Shown here piece by piece: positions 27,067 to 37,605 of a stretch of 40,037 bases of DNA. Position 1 is the stretch's first letter. Each line of letters opens with the position of its first letter. The notes below the pieces were generated by a model. That model was given only the letters and a program-made list of their open reading frames with translations. It did no database searches and was not told where the DNA came from. Source of the DNA: Pseudomonadota bacterium (GTDB lineage: Bacteria; Pseudomonadota; Gammaproteobacteria; Burkholderiales; Gallionellaceae). The stretch is taken from assembly GCA_021851345.1 (NCBI GenBank), contig JAJZEQ010000219.1, positions 1 to 40,037 of the forward strand, in the 5' to 3' direction. Made by a program: the position numbers and the translations under genes.

Positions 27067-29727
27067 TCAAAATTTACGCGCCAACGAAACCATATATTTT
27101 TTCAATTCGTCCAACAACAGCACGCTGGAAGCCACGGCAACGGCCTTGAACCAATCGTCAAACTCCAGCGCCGTCGTGCCGAACACGCCTTGTGCCGGCG
27201 GCCAATGTACCACCAGGGCTTGCAGCGCCAGGACGCCCACGAGCGCCAGCCACAGCTGTCCATTGCGGAAGAAATGCGTGTTGAAGGCGCTGCCTTTTTC
27301 GGCGCGCGCATTGAATACGTTGAAGAACTGGAACAACACGAAAGTGGTAAAGGCCAGGGTCAGGGCATAAGTTTGGCCATGCGTTTCCAGTCCGTGCAGG
27401 AACAGATAAAGCGTTCCAACCATCATAATCGCCCCGTACAGCACCAGCCTGGTAAGGCGCGGAGCAGTGAGTATCTGCGCTGACTGGCGGCGCGGACGCT
27501 CGCTCATGATGCCGGCGCGCGCTGGTTCCAGCCCCAGCGTCATCGCGGGTGGGCCGTCCATGATGATATTGATCCACAGCAGCTGGATCGCGGTAAAAGG
27601 CGCGGGTAATCCCAACAGCGTGGCGGCGAGCACGGTGAGGATGGCGCCGATGTTGGTGGAGAGCTGGAAGCGCATAAATTTAACGATATTGTCGTAGATC
27701 ACGCGGCCTTCCTCCACGGCTTTTACGATGGTGGCGAAGTTGTCGTCGGTCAGCACCATGACGGCCGCTTCCCTGGTGACCGCCGTGCCGGTGATGCCCA
27801 TCGCCACGCCGATGTCGGCGGCTTTCAGAGCGGGCGCGTCGTTCACGCCGTCGCCGGTCATCGCGACGACGTGGCCGTCGTCTTGCAGCGCCCTGACAAT
27901 TTTCACCTTGTGCTCAGGGGCTACGCGGGCAAACACGGAAATGCCGTCAATGCGGCGGGACAGTTCCGCCTCGCTCATGGCATCGAGTTCCCGGCCTTCG
28001 ATCACCTCTCCGGCAAGCCCCAATTCGCGAGCAATAGCGGCTGCGGTGACTTTGTGGTCGCCGGTGATCATCTTGACCTGGATGCCGGCTCGTGCGCAGC
28101 GGGCGATGGCGGCTTTCGCCTCGGGCCGTGGCGGGTCCATGAGTCCGGCCAGGCCGAGGAAAGTCCAGCCTTCCGCCCATGCCCACAGGTCGCCCGCCGG
28201 ATCGAAATCGGCGCTGGGGATGATCATGCGCGCCACCGCCAGCACACGCAGCGCCTGTGCGGCGAGATGCTCGTTCTCGGCCTCGATGGCGGCGCGCGCC
28301 GCCGCCTCCATGGGCTGCTCACCATCCTCAACCAAACTATGGGTAGAACGCGCCAACAGCACATCGGGTGCACCCTTGATAAACATCTCCACCGTTGCGC
28401 CAGCATGATGAAAAGTAGCCATGAACTTGTGTGCGGAATCGAAGGGGATTTCGGCGATGCGAGGCTGTTCTTCCTGCGCTGCTTCCGGGTCGAGACCGCC
28501 TTTTTGCGCCAGCACCCACAACGCACCCTCGGTGGGATCGCCGATCAGTTGCCCGTCTCGCACACGGGAATCGGTGCAGAGCGCCATCGGCAGCAGGAAA
28601 GTTGCAGGATCCGTTTCACTTTCAAAGACAATCCTGCCGTCCGGCGCATAGCCCTCGCCGCTGACCGAAAAACACCGCCCGGCGAACCAGCCACCGCGTG
28701 CGGTCATCTGGTTCAGGGTGAGGGTGCCGGTCTTGTCCGAGCAGATCACCGTAGTGGAGCCCAGGGTTTCCACAGCGGAGAGTTTCTTGAGGATGGCTTG
28801 GTTCTGCGCCATGCGCCACATGCCGATGGACAACGTCACCGTCACCACCGCCGGCAGTCCCTCTGGAATGGCGGCAACGGCCAGCGCCACCGCAGTCATC
28901 GCGGCCTCTGCCCAAGGCAGGCCGCGCGCAAAATCGAGTGCAAAAATAACAGTCACCGCAACGCCTGCAATCGCCGCCAATTTTTTTCCCAGCGTGTCGA
29001 GCTGTTTTTGCAGCGGGGTTTCCGATTCCCCGGCGCTGGCGATCATCCCGGCGAGCTTGCCCATTTCGGTGGCCATGCCGGTAGCGGTCACCAGCATTTC
29101 GGCGCGCCCGCGCGTCACCACCGTGTTCATGTAGAGCAGGTTGACGCGATCGCCCAAGGGCAGTTCGGCCTTATCCAGCGCCGCCACCGATTTCCCTACG
29201 GCATGGGATTCGCCGGTCAGTGCGGCTTCCTCGATTTCAAGACTGTGCGCGGCCAGCAGGCGGCCATCGGCGGGGATGCGGTCGCCCGCTTCAAGCAGCA
29301 CGATATCGCCGGGCACCAGTTGCGCCGCGTCGATCTCCTCAATACGCGCATTGCGCCGCACCCGTGCATGCGCCGCCAACATGCCCTTCAGTGCCGCCAG
29401 CGTTTGTTCCGCCCGGTGCTCCTGATAAAACCCCAGACTGGCGTTGAACAGCACCACGACGAGGATCACCACGGCGTCCTTGAGATCGCCGATCGCCCAG
29501 GATAACGCGGCGGCGAACAACAGCACGATCACCAGCAAACTTCTGAATTGGTCGAGGAATTTCAGCCAGACCGGGCGGGGCGGAGCCTCGATCAGCCTGT
29601 TTTCGCCGAAGCGGGCGAGGCGGGCGGCGGCCTCGCCTTCCTCCAACCCACGCCCGGGGTCAACACCCAGTGTTGCAGCGGCGATTTCCGGCGGCAAGGT
29701 ATGCCAAGGGCGTTCGTCAGTGTCCAT
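27067..29727 (-). CDS. Type II P-type ATPase, probably Ca2+-transporting
   Basis: From MDTDERPWHTLPPEIAAATLG at 29727 the product has 886 residues. It has an N-terminal cation-ATPase domain, the actuator region (VPGDIVLLEAGDRIPADGRL, LTGESHAVGK), the ion-site helix AVAAIPEGLPAVVTVTLSIG, the phosphorylation motif CSDKTGTLTLNQMT, the hinge TGDGVNDAPALKAADIGVAMG, and NIIMDGPPAMTLGLEPA in membrane helix 6. The PEGLP motif and helix-6 aspartate are those of Ca2+ (SERCA/PMCA-like) pumps, though Mn2+ or other cations are possible. The ORF extends to 29757, but the shorter start overlaps the exchanger gene by 11 bp. Coupling with that exchanger supports a role in calcium export. Confidence 0.92.
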   Translation of the reverse strand: MDTDERPWHTLPPEIAAATLGVDPGRGLEEGEAAARLARFGENRLIEAPPRPVWLKFLDQFRSLLVIVLLFAAALSWAIGDLKDAVVILVVVLFNASLGFYQEHRAEQTLAALKGMLAAHARVRRNARIEEIDAAQLVPGDIVLLEAGDRIPADGRLLAAHSLEIEEAALTGESHAVGKSVAALDKAELPLGDRVNLLYMNTVVTRGRAEMLVTATGMATEMGKLAGMIASAGESETPLQKQLDTLGKKLAAIAGVAVTVIFALDFARGLPWAEAAMTAVALAVAAIPEGLPAVVTVTLSIGMWRMAQNQAILKKLSAVETLGSTTVICSDKTGTLTLNQMTARGGWFAGRCFSVSGEGYAPDGRIVFESETDPATFLLPMALCTDSRVRDGQLIGDPTEGALWVLAQKGGLDPEAAQEEQPRIAEIPFDSAHKFMATFHHAGATVEMFIKGAPDVLLARSTHSLVEDGEQPMEAAARAAIEAENEHLAAQALRVLAVARMIIPSADFDPAGDLWAWAEGWTFLGLAGLMDPPRPEAKAAIARCARAGIQVKMITGDHKVTAAAIARELGLAGEVIEGRELDAMSEAELSRRIDGISVFARVAPEHKVKIVRALQDDGHVVAMTGDGVNDAPALKAADIGVAMGITGTAVTREAAVMVLTDDNFATIVKAVEEGRVIYDNIVKFMRFQLSTNIGAILTVLAATLLGLPAPFTAIQLLWINIIMDGPPAMTLGLEPARAGIMSERPRRQSAQILTAPRLTRLVLYGAIMMVGTLYLFLHGLETHGQTYALTLAFTTFVLFQFFNVFNARAEKGSAFNTHFFRNGQLWLALVGVLALQALVVHWPPAQGVFGTTALEFDDWFKAVAVASSVLLLDELKKYMVSLARKF

Positions 29728-30721
29728 GTTGAAAGATAATCCAAGTGTTGAGTACATACAGCATGAACAATCCCAGGCTGACCCAGGTCAGTCCCAGCAC
29801 AGCGCGCCCCTGCGGACGAAACACCAGGCCGACGATCACCAGCGCGCTCATCATCACTGCCGTAAATGCGGTCAGCGCGTGGCTGGCATCGACGTGTGCA
29901 AGCAACGGCCCTTTGGTATAGAACAAGTCGTCCACAGCTAGTATGATGATATCGAACATGTTGCTGCCCAGCAGGTTGGCGATGGCCATGTCCAGCGCGC
30001 CGATGCGCAGCGCCGAGATTGTGACCGCTGCTTCCGGCGCTGAGGTCACTCCCGCCACCACTAGGGTGCCGACAAAACTTCGCCCCCAGCCCATCAACTC
30101 GGCAAGGTCGTTGGCAATAAAAGGCAACCACGAACCTGCGATGACCACCGCAATAGCCGCCAGCGCATAGCCTTTGACGGCACGGCGCAGCGTCACATCC
30201 GGATAACGTTCGGCGGACACCGCGGTGTATTCGGATGCGGTGCGGCGCTCGTAGCTGTAAACGGCGCGCATCGCAAAGAAGTAAACCAAGACGATGAACG
30301 GCGAGTAGAACCCCACATGCCCCAATGCCGGACTCATGCCCGCGTGGTCCAGCAGCAGGCTGAAACCGGCGAATCCGATCAGGATCGTACCCAATGAAGC
30401 CGACAATATGTGGCCTTGCGAGGCTCGGCTGTAAAGGGTCTCGCGCTTGTACAACGCATCGAGCATCACCAGGATGGCAAGGTTGAACACCGTGCTGCCC
30501 AGCACGTCGCCGACTGCAATGTTCGGCGCGTCGGCAAAACTGACTGAAGAAATTCCGGTTGCCAGTTCGGGCAGCGAGGTTGCGGTGGACAGTAAAATGA
30601 GACCGACCCAGGAAGCGGACATGCCGGTCTTTTCGGCGATGATGTCGCCGTAGCTGGATAGGTAGTAGCCCGCGTAGCCAATAACGGCGAGACAAAACAG
30701 CAGTTCTAACCAGATCAGCAT
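29717..30721 (-). CDS. Calcium/sodium exchanger (CaCA family, YrbG-like)
   Basis: The 334-residue membrane protein has the two inverted alpha-repeats of CaCA exchangers: ATSLPELATGISSV with NIAVGDVLGSTVFNLAIL in the first half, and GVTSAPEAAVTISALRIGALDMAIANLLGSNMFDIIIL in the second. The conserved acidic residues for ion binding are present in both (PELATG, APEAAV). About ten membrane segments are visible. It would exchange Ca2+ for Na+ or H+ across the inner membrane. It overlaps the downstream P-type ATPase, making a two-gene cation-export unit. Confidence 0.92.
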   Translation of the reverse strand: MLIWLELLFCLAVIGYAGYYLSSYGDIIAEKTGMSASWVGLILLSTATSLPELATGISSVSFADAPNIAVGDVLGSTVFNLAILVMLDALYKRETLYSRASQGHILSASLGTILIGFAGFSLLLDHAGMSPALGHVGFYSPFIVLVYFFAMRAVYSYERRTASEYTAVSAERYPDVTLRRAVKGYALAAIAVVIAGSWLPFIANDLAELMGWGRSFVGTLVVAGVTSAPEAAVTISALRIGALDMAIANLLGSNMFDIIILAVDDLFYTKGPLLAHVDASHALTAFTAVMMSALVIVGLVFRPQGRAVLGLTWVSLGLFMLYVLNTWIIFQHGH

Positions 30722-30800
30722 GTCGCGAAGCTCCTTGCCTGGTGGGCGTCTGAATAGTATAGCTAACCGTCAATTTGATTTTAAGGGAGTTTCTAAAATT

Positions 30801-31448
30801 TTAAATTCCGTCATTCCCGCGATGCTTCCGCAACACAATACCGCGGAACCAGCCTCCGGCAAGCAGTGGCACGTCGCTGATCTTTTCCAGTTGCGGCACT
30901 TCACGCAGTATTTCCTCGAACACCACGTCCATGCGCGTGGCAATGCGGCGCGACAATGGATTGAGCGCGCGGCGCAGCAATGCGGTTTGTTTCGGGCGCA
31001 GGAATTTGTCGAGGATGATAACGGTGCCGCCGGGCTTGAGCACGCGCGCAGCCTCCCTCAGGCATTCAACGGGCTGAGGCACAACCGCAACAATAAGATG
31101 CAATACCACGTGATCGAACTGCCGGTCCGAGAAAGGCAGGGCCATGCTGTCGCCCAGCACCCAATCGATTTTTAACCCTGTGCCGCGCGGCCGGGCGCGC
31201 GCCAGCATCGCGGCGTTGAAGTCGAGCGCGGTGTAGTGATGCAACGCCGGCAGCAACGGCAGGTCAAGGCCGGTGCCGACACCGCTCAGCAATACCTTCC
31301 CCGCCACATCCTTGGGCAGAACCTGCAGGGAACGGGTGCGCGCCAGCAGCAGCGGGCGCGATATAGCCAAGTCATAGAGCGGCGCGATCAGGCTGTAGCT
31401 CCACCTGAGCATGGTATTTTCACGGTGGGGTAATTCGCGTTTCAACAT
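30801..31448 (-). CDS. SAM-dependent methyltransferase (class I, UbiE/phospholipid-methyltransferase-like)
   Basis: The 215-residue protein has a class I methyltransferase fold: motif I VLLSGVGTGLDLPLLP (S replaces the more common E or D), an acidic ALDFNAAMLARAR at the end of strand 2, VLGDSMALPFSDRQFDHVVLHLIVAVV, and AARVLKPGGTVIILDKFL. The layout resembles small phosphatidylethanolamine N-methyltransferase and UbiE-type enzymes; the substrate cannot be read from the sequence. MLRWSYSLIAPLYD at 31412 is an alternative start. It begins 9 bp after the oxyR stop and is probably in the oxyR transcript. Confidence 0.85.
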   Translation of the reverse strand: MLKRELPHRENTMLRWSYSLIAPLYDLAISRPLLLARTRSLQVLPKDVAGKVLLSGVGTGLDLPLLPALHHYTALDFNAAMLARARPRGTGLKIDWVLGDSMALPFSDRQFDHVVLHLIVAVVPQPVECLREAARVLKPGGTVIILDKFLRPKQTALLRRALNPLSRRIATRMDVVFEEILREVPQLEKISDVPLLAGGWFRGIVLRKHRGNDGI

Positions 31449-31457
31449 GCCGCGAGT

Positions 31458-32363
31458 CTAACGCAAAAGTTTGATGCCGGATATTTTGGCCTGCGCAATG
31501 GCTTGCGCCAGCACCCCGATCGCCTGCCCGCGGGGAAAACTCTTGCGCCAGGCCAGAGCGATGCGGCGCGATGGCGCCGGACTGGCGAACGGAATGACCT
31601 TCAGCAACCGGCTGCGGTAACGCGCGCTGTTGGCCGATGCCGGCAGCACCGTGATGCCCAGTCCGGAGGCGACCATGTTGCGTATCGTCTCGAACGAGGT
31701 GCCCTGCTGGATTTCCGCCCCCCTGCGGTTGAGTTCCGGACAGGCTTCCGCGACCTGGTTGCTGAAACAGTGCCCCGAGTCGAGCAGCAATACTTTTTCG
31801 GCGGCAAGTTCCCCTGCCTTGATGCTGCGCCGCCCGGCCCAGTGATGACCGTTGCCGACCACCACCTCGAACGCTTCGTCGTACAGCGGCTGCGTGTCGA
31901 CGCCGGCATCGCCATACGGCAGCGCGATGATAATCACATCGAGTTTGCCGTTGCGCAGCAGTGCATCGAGATTGCCGGTGATGTTCTCCTCCACTTCCAG
32001 CGGCATGTTCGGGGCGAGTTTCTTCAGCGCGGGGATCAGGTCGGGCAACAGGTAGGGGCCGACGCTGTAGATGATGCCGATGCGCAATGCGCCCGACAGC
32101 TGGTCATCGCCCCGGCTCGCGATCTCGCGTATGCGCCCCGCCTCTTCCAGCACGCGCTGTGCCTGCTCCACGATCTGCCCGCCGACCGGCGTGACAGAGA
32201 TTTCGCTTCTGCCGCGCTCGAAGATCTGCACGCCCAGCTCCTCCTCGAGCTTCTGTATCGCCAGCGACAGCGCCGGCTGGCTGATGAAGGACTTTTCCGC
32301 GGCGCGGCGGAAGTTGCGTTCCTGGGCGACCGCGACGATGTAACGCAGCTCGTTAAGTGTCAT
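31458..32363 (-). CDS. oxyR: Peroxide-sensing LysR-type regulator OxyR
   Basis: The start MTLNELRYIVAVAQERNFRRAAEKSF at 32363, behind GGAGGTG, gives 301 residues. It has an N-terminal winged helix-turn-helix (FISQPALSLAIQKLEEELGVQIFERG) and a LysR effector domain. The redox pair is visible as GHCFSNQVAEACPEL, with the two cysteines nine residues apart as in Escherichia coli OxyR C199/C208. Peroxide is expected to oxidise these to a disulfide and switch the tetramer to an activator. The divergent gene is katG, the classic OxyR target, which settles the assignment. OxyR probably also represses its own gene from the shared spacer. Confidence 0.96.
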   Translation of the reverse strand: MTLNELRYIVAVAQERNFRRAAEKSFISQPALSLAIQKLEEELGVQIFERGRSEISVTPVGGQIVEQAQRVLEEAGRIREIASRGDDQLSGALRIGIIYSVGPYLLPDLIPALKKLAPNMPLEVEENITGNLDALLRNGKLDVIIIALPYGDAGVDTQPLYDEAFEVVVGNGHHWAGRRSIKAGELAAEKVLLLDSGHCFSNQVAEACPELNRRGAEIQQGTSFETIRNMVASGLGITVLPASANSARYRSRLLKVIPFASPAPSRRIALAWRKSFPRGQAIGVLAQAIAQAKISGIKLLR

Positions 32364-34840
<2,477 letters not shown>

Positions 34841-34859
34841 TCACGGAGCAGAGGCTTGC

Positions 34860-35223
34860 TATTGAGGTTTCCATATTCGATGACAGTGACGCATCTTTCG
34901 GAATGCGGTAAGGAGAAATTAAAAAACCGGCACGTCATTCCCGTCCTTCGATGGACTCAGGATAAACTGTCCTTCGGATACGCAGGAATCCAGAACCCGT
35001 CGTCATTGCGAGTCGGCAAAGCCGACGCGGCAATCCAGATGGTTTAACCGAAATGCATCTTGGTTTTGCTGGATTGCTTCACGTCGTTCGCAATGACGGC
35101 ATTTTGGATTCCCGTCATTGCGAGGAACGTAGCGACGCGGCAATCCAGGGCAGCAAACCGCTGGATTGCTTCACTTCATTCGCAATGACGGCAACGGTGT
35201 CATGAATTATGGAAGTATCAATA
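34860..35223 (+). mobile_element. MITE-like element, copy B (364 bp)
   Basis: Same orientation as copy A: it starts TATTGAGGTTTCCATATTCG and ends ATTATGGAAGTATCAATA. It begins 20 bp after the katG stop. The interior contains at least two pairs of GTCATTGCGAG...GCAATCCAG units facing CTGGATTGCTTCAC...CGCAATGACGG, able to form long hairpins, and a left-end CGTCATTCCCG block shared with copies A and C. The tandem 72-bp palindromes of copy A are absent, which largely accounts for the shorter length. No ORF of note. The hairpins may serve as the katG terminator. Confidence 0.75.
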
Positions 35224-35225
35224 AG

Positions 35226-35306
35226 CACTTCTGCAAGACTGATCCCGGCTATGTGCAGGGGATCGCGACCGGACCGGGAGTGAATGCAGAACAGATCGTT
35301 GCGTAA
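35226..35306 (+). pseudogene. Possible 3' remnant of a haem catalase gene
   Basis: Directly after MITE B, one frame reads HFCKTDPGYVQGIATGPGVN, then AEQIVA and a stop, with no start codon. The pattern resembles the extreme C-terminus of monofunctional catalases, which commonly end in something like F..ADPEYG..VA.GLG. It is only 26 codons, so the resemblance may be chance. If right, a catalase gene was lost beside katG, with the MITE at the deletion edge. Confidence 0.3.
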
Positions 35307-35362
35307 TCAATAGCGCTGCGCCGTCCCGTGGATGACGCTGCCTTACAAACAGGAGAATCATC

Positions 35363-35497
35363 ATGAATACACTGATACATCTATCGCATCAAAACTATCC
35401 CGTGCTGCACGCCTGCGTCGCGGCACTGGCCATGCTGGGGCTGGGCCTGGAAGGAATGGACGCGAATTTCGACGGGATGCAAAAATTCCGGAACTAA
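35363..35497 (+). CDS. Small hypothetical protein (44 aa)
   Basis: AGGAGAATCATC precedes an ATG that opens 44 codons (MNTLIHLSHQNYPVLHACVA..., ALAMLGLGLEGMDANFDGMQ...). A hydrophobic middle (VLHACVAALAMLGLGL) might be a short membrane segment. No family recognised. It ends 3 bp before the convergent ubiA stop. The good ribosome-binding site argues for translation; the size argues for caution. Confidence 0.4.
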   Translation: MNTLIHLSHQNYPVLHACVAALAMLGLGLEGMDANFDGMQKFRN

Positions 35498-35500
35498 CGG

Positions 35501-36370
35501 TTAGCGGATCCGGGTCAGATAGTCCGCAACGATGCCCCCGAACACCGCGGCGCCTAACCAGTTGTTGTTCAGGAAGGCCTTGAAGCACAGCTCGCGCCCC
35601 CGGTTCCTGATCAGCGTGTAGTGGTAGAGCGCGATGCACGCAGCAGAAGCCAGTCCCGCGTAATACAGCCAACCCGCGCCCGTCATCAGCCCGGCCGTTG
35701 CCAGCAGGGCCAGCGTGGCCGCATAGCAGGCCATCACCGCGGTCACGTCGTAGCTGCCGAACAGCAATGCCGCGGAATGGATGCCGAGATGGACGTCGTC
35801 GTCGCGGTCCACCATCGCGTATTCGGTGTCGTAGGCGATCGCCCAGAACACATTGGCGGCAAGCAGCAGCCACGCCACCGGCGGCACGCTTCCCAGCTGC
35901 GCGGCGAACGCCATCGGGATGCCGAAACCGAACGCAATGCCGAGATAGGCCTGGGGGATTGCCAGGAAACGCTTGGTGTAGGGATAACTGGCGGCGAGAA
36001 ACACAGCCGGGAATGACAGCAGCAGCGTCAGATTATTCAGCGGCAGAATCAGCACAAAGGCGAGCAACGCGAGGCTGGACGCGACCCAGATCGCCTCGCG
36101 CGGCGAGATGCGCCCGCTGGTGACCGGACGCTCGCGGGTGCGCTTGACGTGTTTGTCGAAATCCCGGTCCGCATAGTCGTTCACCGCGCATCCGGCAGAG
36201 CGCATCAGCACCGTGCCCAGCACGAAGATCAGCACGATGTGCCATGCCGGGTGGCCGGCACCGGCGATCCACACCGCCCACAGTGTCGGCCACAGCAGCA
36301 GCAGGATGCCGATCGGCCGGTTCAGGCGGGTGAGCCGCATATACAGCGAGAGTCGCTCTGCAAGAGTCAT
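35501..36370 (-). CDS. ubiA: 4-hydroxybenzoate polyprenyltransferase
   Basis: From [20 protein letters not shown] at 36370 the product has 289 residues. UbiA attaches the polyprenyl chain to 4-hydroxybenzoate in ubiquinone synthesis at the inner membrane. The two Mg-pyrophosphate motifs are present: NDYADRDFD after the second helix and [13 protein letters not shown] in the second half. [15 protein letters not shown] and SYPYTKRF are further family segments, and about eight to nine membrane helices are visible. The ORF opens at 36418, but the extension does not look like family sequence. ubiC lies about 2.7 kb away on the same strand. Confidence 0.95.
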   Translation of the reverse strand: MTLAERLSLYMRLTRLNRPIGILLLLWPTLWAVWIAGAGHPAWHIVLIFVLGTVLMRSAGCAVNDYADRDFDKHVKRTRERPVTSGRISPREAIWVASSLALLAFVLILPLNNLTLLLSFPAVFLAASYPYTKRFLAIPQAYLGIAFGFGIPMAFAAQLGSVPPVAWLLLAANVFWAIAYDTEYAMVDRDDDVHLGIHSAALLFGSYDVTAVMACYAATLALLATAGLMTGAGWLYYAGLASAACIALYHYTLIRNRGRELCFKAFLNNNWLGAAVFGGIVADYLTRIR

Positions 36371-36487
36371 GGCTTTAATCAAAATGGATGCGCTTAACCA
36401 ATCTGTCATGCCGGGCAAACCGGAATCCGGACGGCAACGGAATGATACTGGCAGCCAATGGCGGGATGGTGAAATTTATTCAAATAC

Positions 36488-36751
36488 TATTGATACTTCC
36501 ATAATTCACGACACCCTTGCCGTCATTGCGAACGAAGTGAAGCAATCCAGCAAGACCAAGATACATTTTTTAAGCCATCTGGATTGCCGCGTCGGCTTCG
36601 CCTCTGCCGCGCTTCGCTCGCAGCTAAAGCCTTGTTGCAATGACGAGGCATTCTGGATTCCCGCTTTCGCGGGAATGACGTTCCCGTTTTTTATTTTTCC
36701 GGCCCGGTTCCGAATGATGCTGCGCTGTCATCAATTATGGAAAATTCAATA
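36488..36751 (-). mobile_element. MITE-like element, copy C (264 bp, reverse orientation)
   Basis: Its left end TATTGATACTTCCATAATTC equals the reverse complement of the right end of copies A and B, and its right end (TCATCAATTATGGAAAATTC, then AATA) corresponds to their left end, so it is inverted. The interior holds a GTCATTGCGAACGAAGTGAAGC / GGATTGCCGCGTCGGC hairpin set and a CCCGCTTTCGCGGGAATGACG unit. It is the shortest copy and lies in the ubiA-lipoprotein spacer. The remaining spacer (36371-36487 and 36752-36830) shows no gene. Confidence 0.75.
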
Positions 36752-36830
36752 ATTATCCGTGCCGGGTATTTGGGGACTGCAATGACTGTGTGCTGCAGCA
36801 GACATTTGGAATTGCCCATTATTCAGCAGT

Positions 36831-37241
36831 TTACAACTCTCCAAGCTGCCGGCCTGTCTGCTGGAGTATCTCGGCGCCAGTAGCACTGTCGGAGTGGAAA
36901 AACCCGTACTTGGCGCTTACTGACATGCGGGTGACGTTGGGGCTGATCTCCTCCAACTCGATGTCAATAGAACGGTTTATGGATTTCGCGCTGATCTCTT
37001 TCCCGTCCCCGGGATTGCCGATGGAGCTCACATCGATCTGCATGCTTTGAAGTGCTGCCAGGGTGGCCGCCCGAACCTTGGGCAGGGATGCGGTGAAGGT
37101 GCGGGAAACTGCACCGGACATTGTGTAGGATATCCCGGCCGATGTGCCGCCCCCGAGGGCACTAATCGCGATCGCCTCGCACCCAGCCAGAGGCAGGGCG
37201 ATGATCGCGAGGACAATAATTCGGCCGGTCACGGATTGCAT
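36831..37241 (-). CDS. DUF3568-like lipoprotein
   Basis: The 136-residue protein starts MQSVTGRIIVLAIIALPLAGCEAIAIS. The lipobox LAGC with a preceding hydrophobic stretch predicts a signal peptidase II lipoprotein with mature Cys20. The remainder (SYTMSGAVSRTFTASLPKVRAATLAALQSMQIDV...; ISPNVTRMSVSAKYGFFHSDSATGAEILQQT) matches the DUF3568 pattern of small periplasmic lipoproteins with unknown function. It is monocistronic, downstream-adjacent to MITE C. Confidence 0.82.
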   Translation of the reverse strand: MQSVTGRIIVLAIIALPLAGCEAIAISALGGGTSAGISYTMSGAVSRTFTASLPKVRAATLAALQSMQIDVSSIGNPGDGKEISAKSINRSIDIELEEISPNVTRMSVSAKYGFFHSDSATGAEILQQTGRQLGEL

Positions 37242-37605
37242 CGCTATGGTGTCGTGGGTTGGCGGTAAACTCGTTGAATAATAACACAGGGCAAAACAGG
37301 GTTCATTGCTTGAACTGCGGAAAGTTCAGTACCACTTGTTGGGAGAGTTTTTGCATCACACGGAACGGAAGTCAGTTTTGCACCACAAGTTGTGACAGGA
37401 TTTATCCTTAACCGCTTCTAGGAAAGAGCGCCAGAAAGGGCGGCAACAGCCGGGCAATTCAAGGCCGAACAAATTCCCACCAGAAGTCATTCACAAAATT
37501 CGGTTCTACCGTCATATATAACTGCACTCACGAGTGCCTGCCAACGGGATGCGAAAACTTTCTAGTCGCAAACAAACTCGCGCATGGGCTTTCATAGCGC
37601 TCAAA
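37242..37605. other. Gene-free spacer between the lipoprotein and the pseudouridine synthase genes
   Basis: About 360 bp. It contains the lipoprotein promoter region; GTTGAATAATAACAC near 37272 is AT-rich and might include a -10 box. CACAAGTTGTG at about 37383 is a short palindrome. No ORF, RNA gene or dispersed repeat was recognised. Confidence 0.4.

Noticed and set aside
27871-29505. 544-codon plus-strand ORF
   Set aside because: Antisense to the P-type ATPase; a shadow frame with no recognisable domain.
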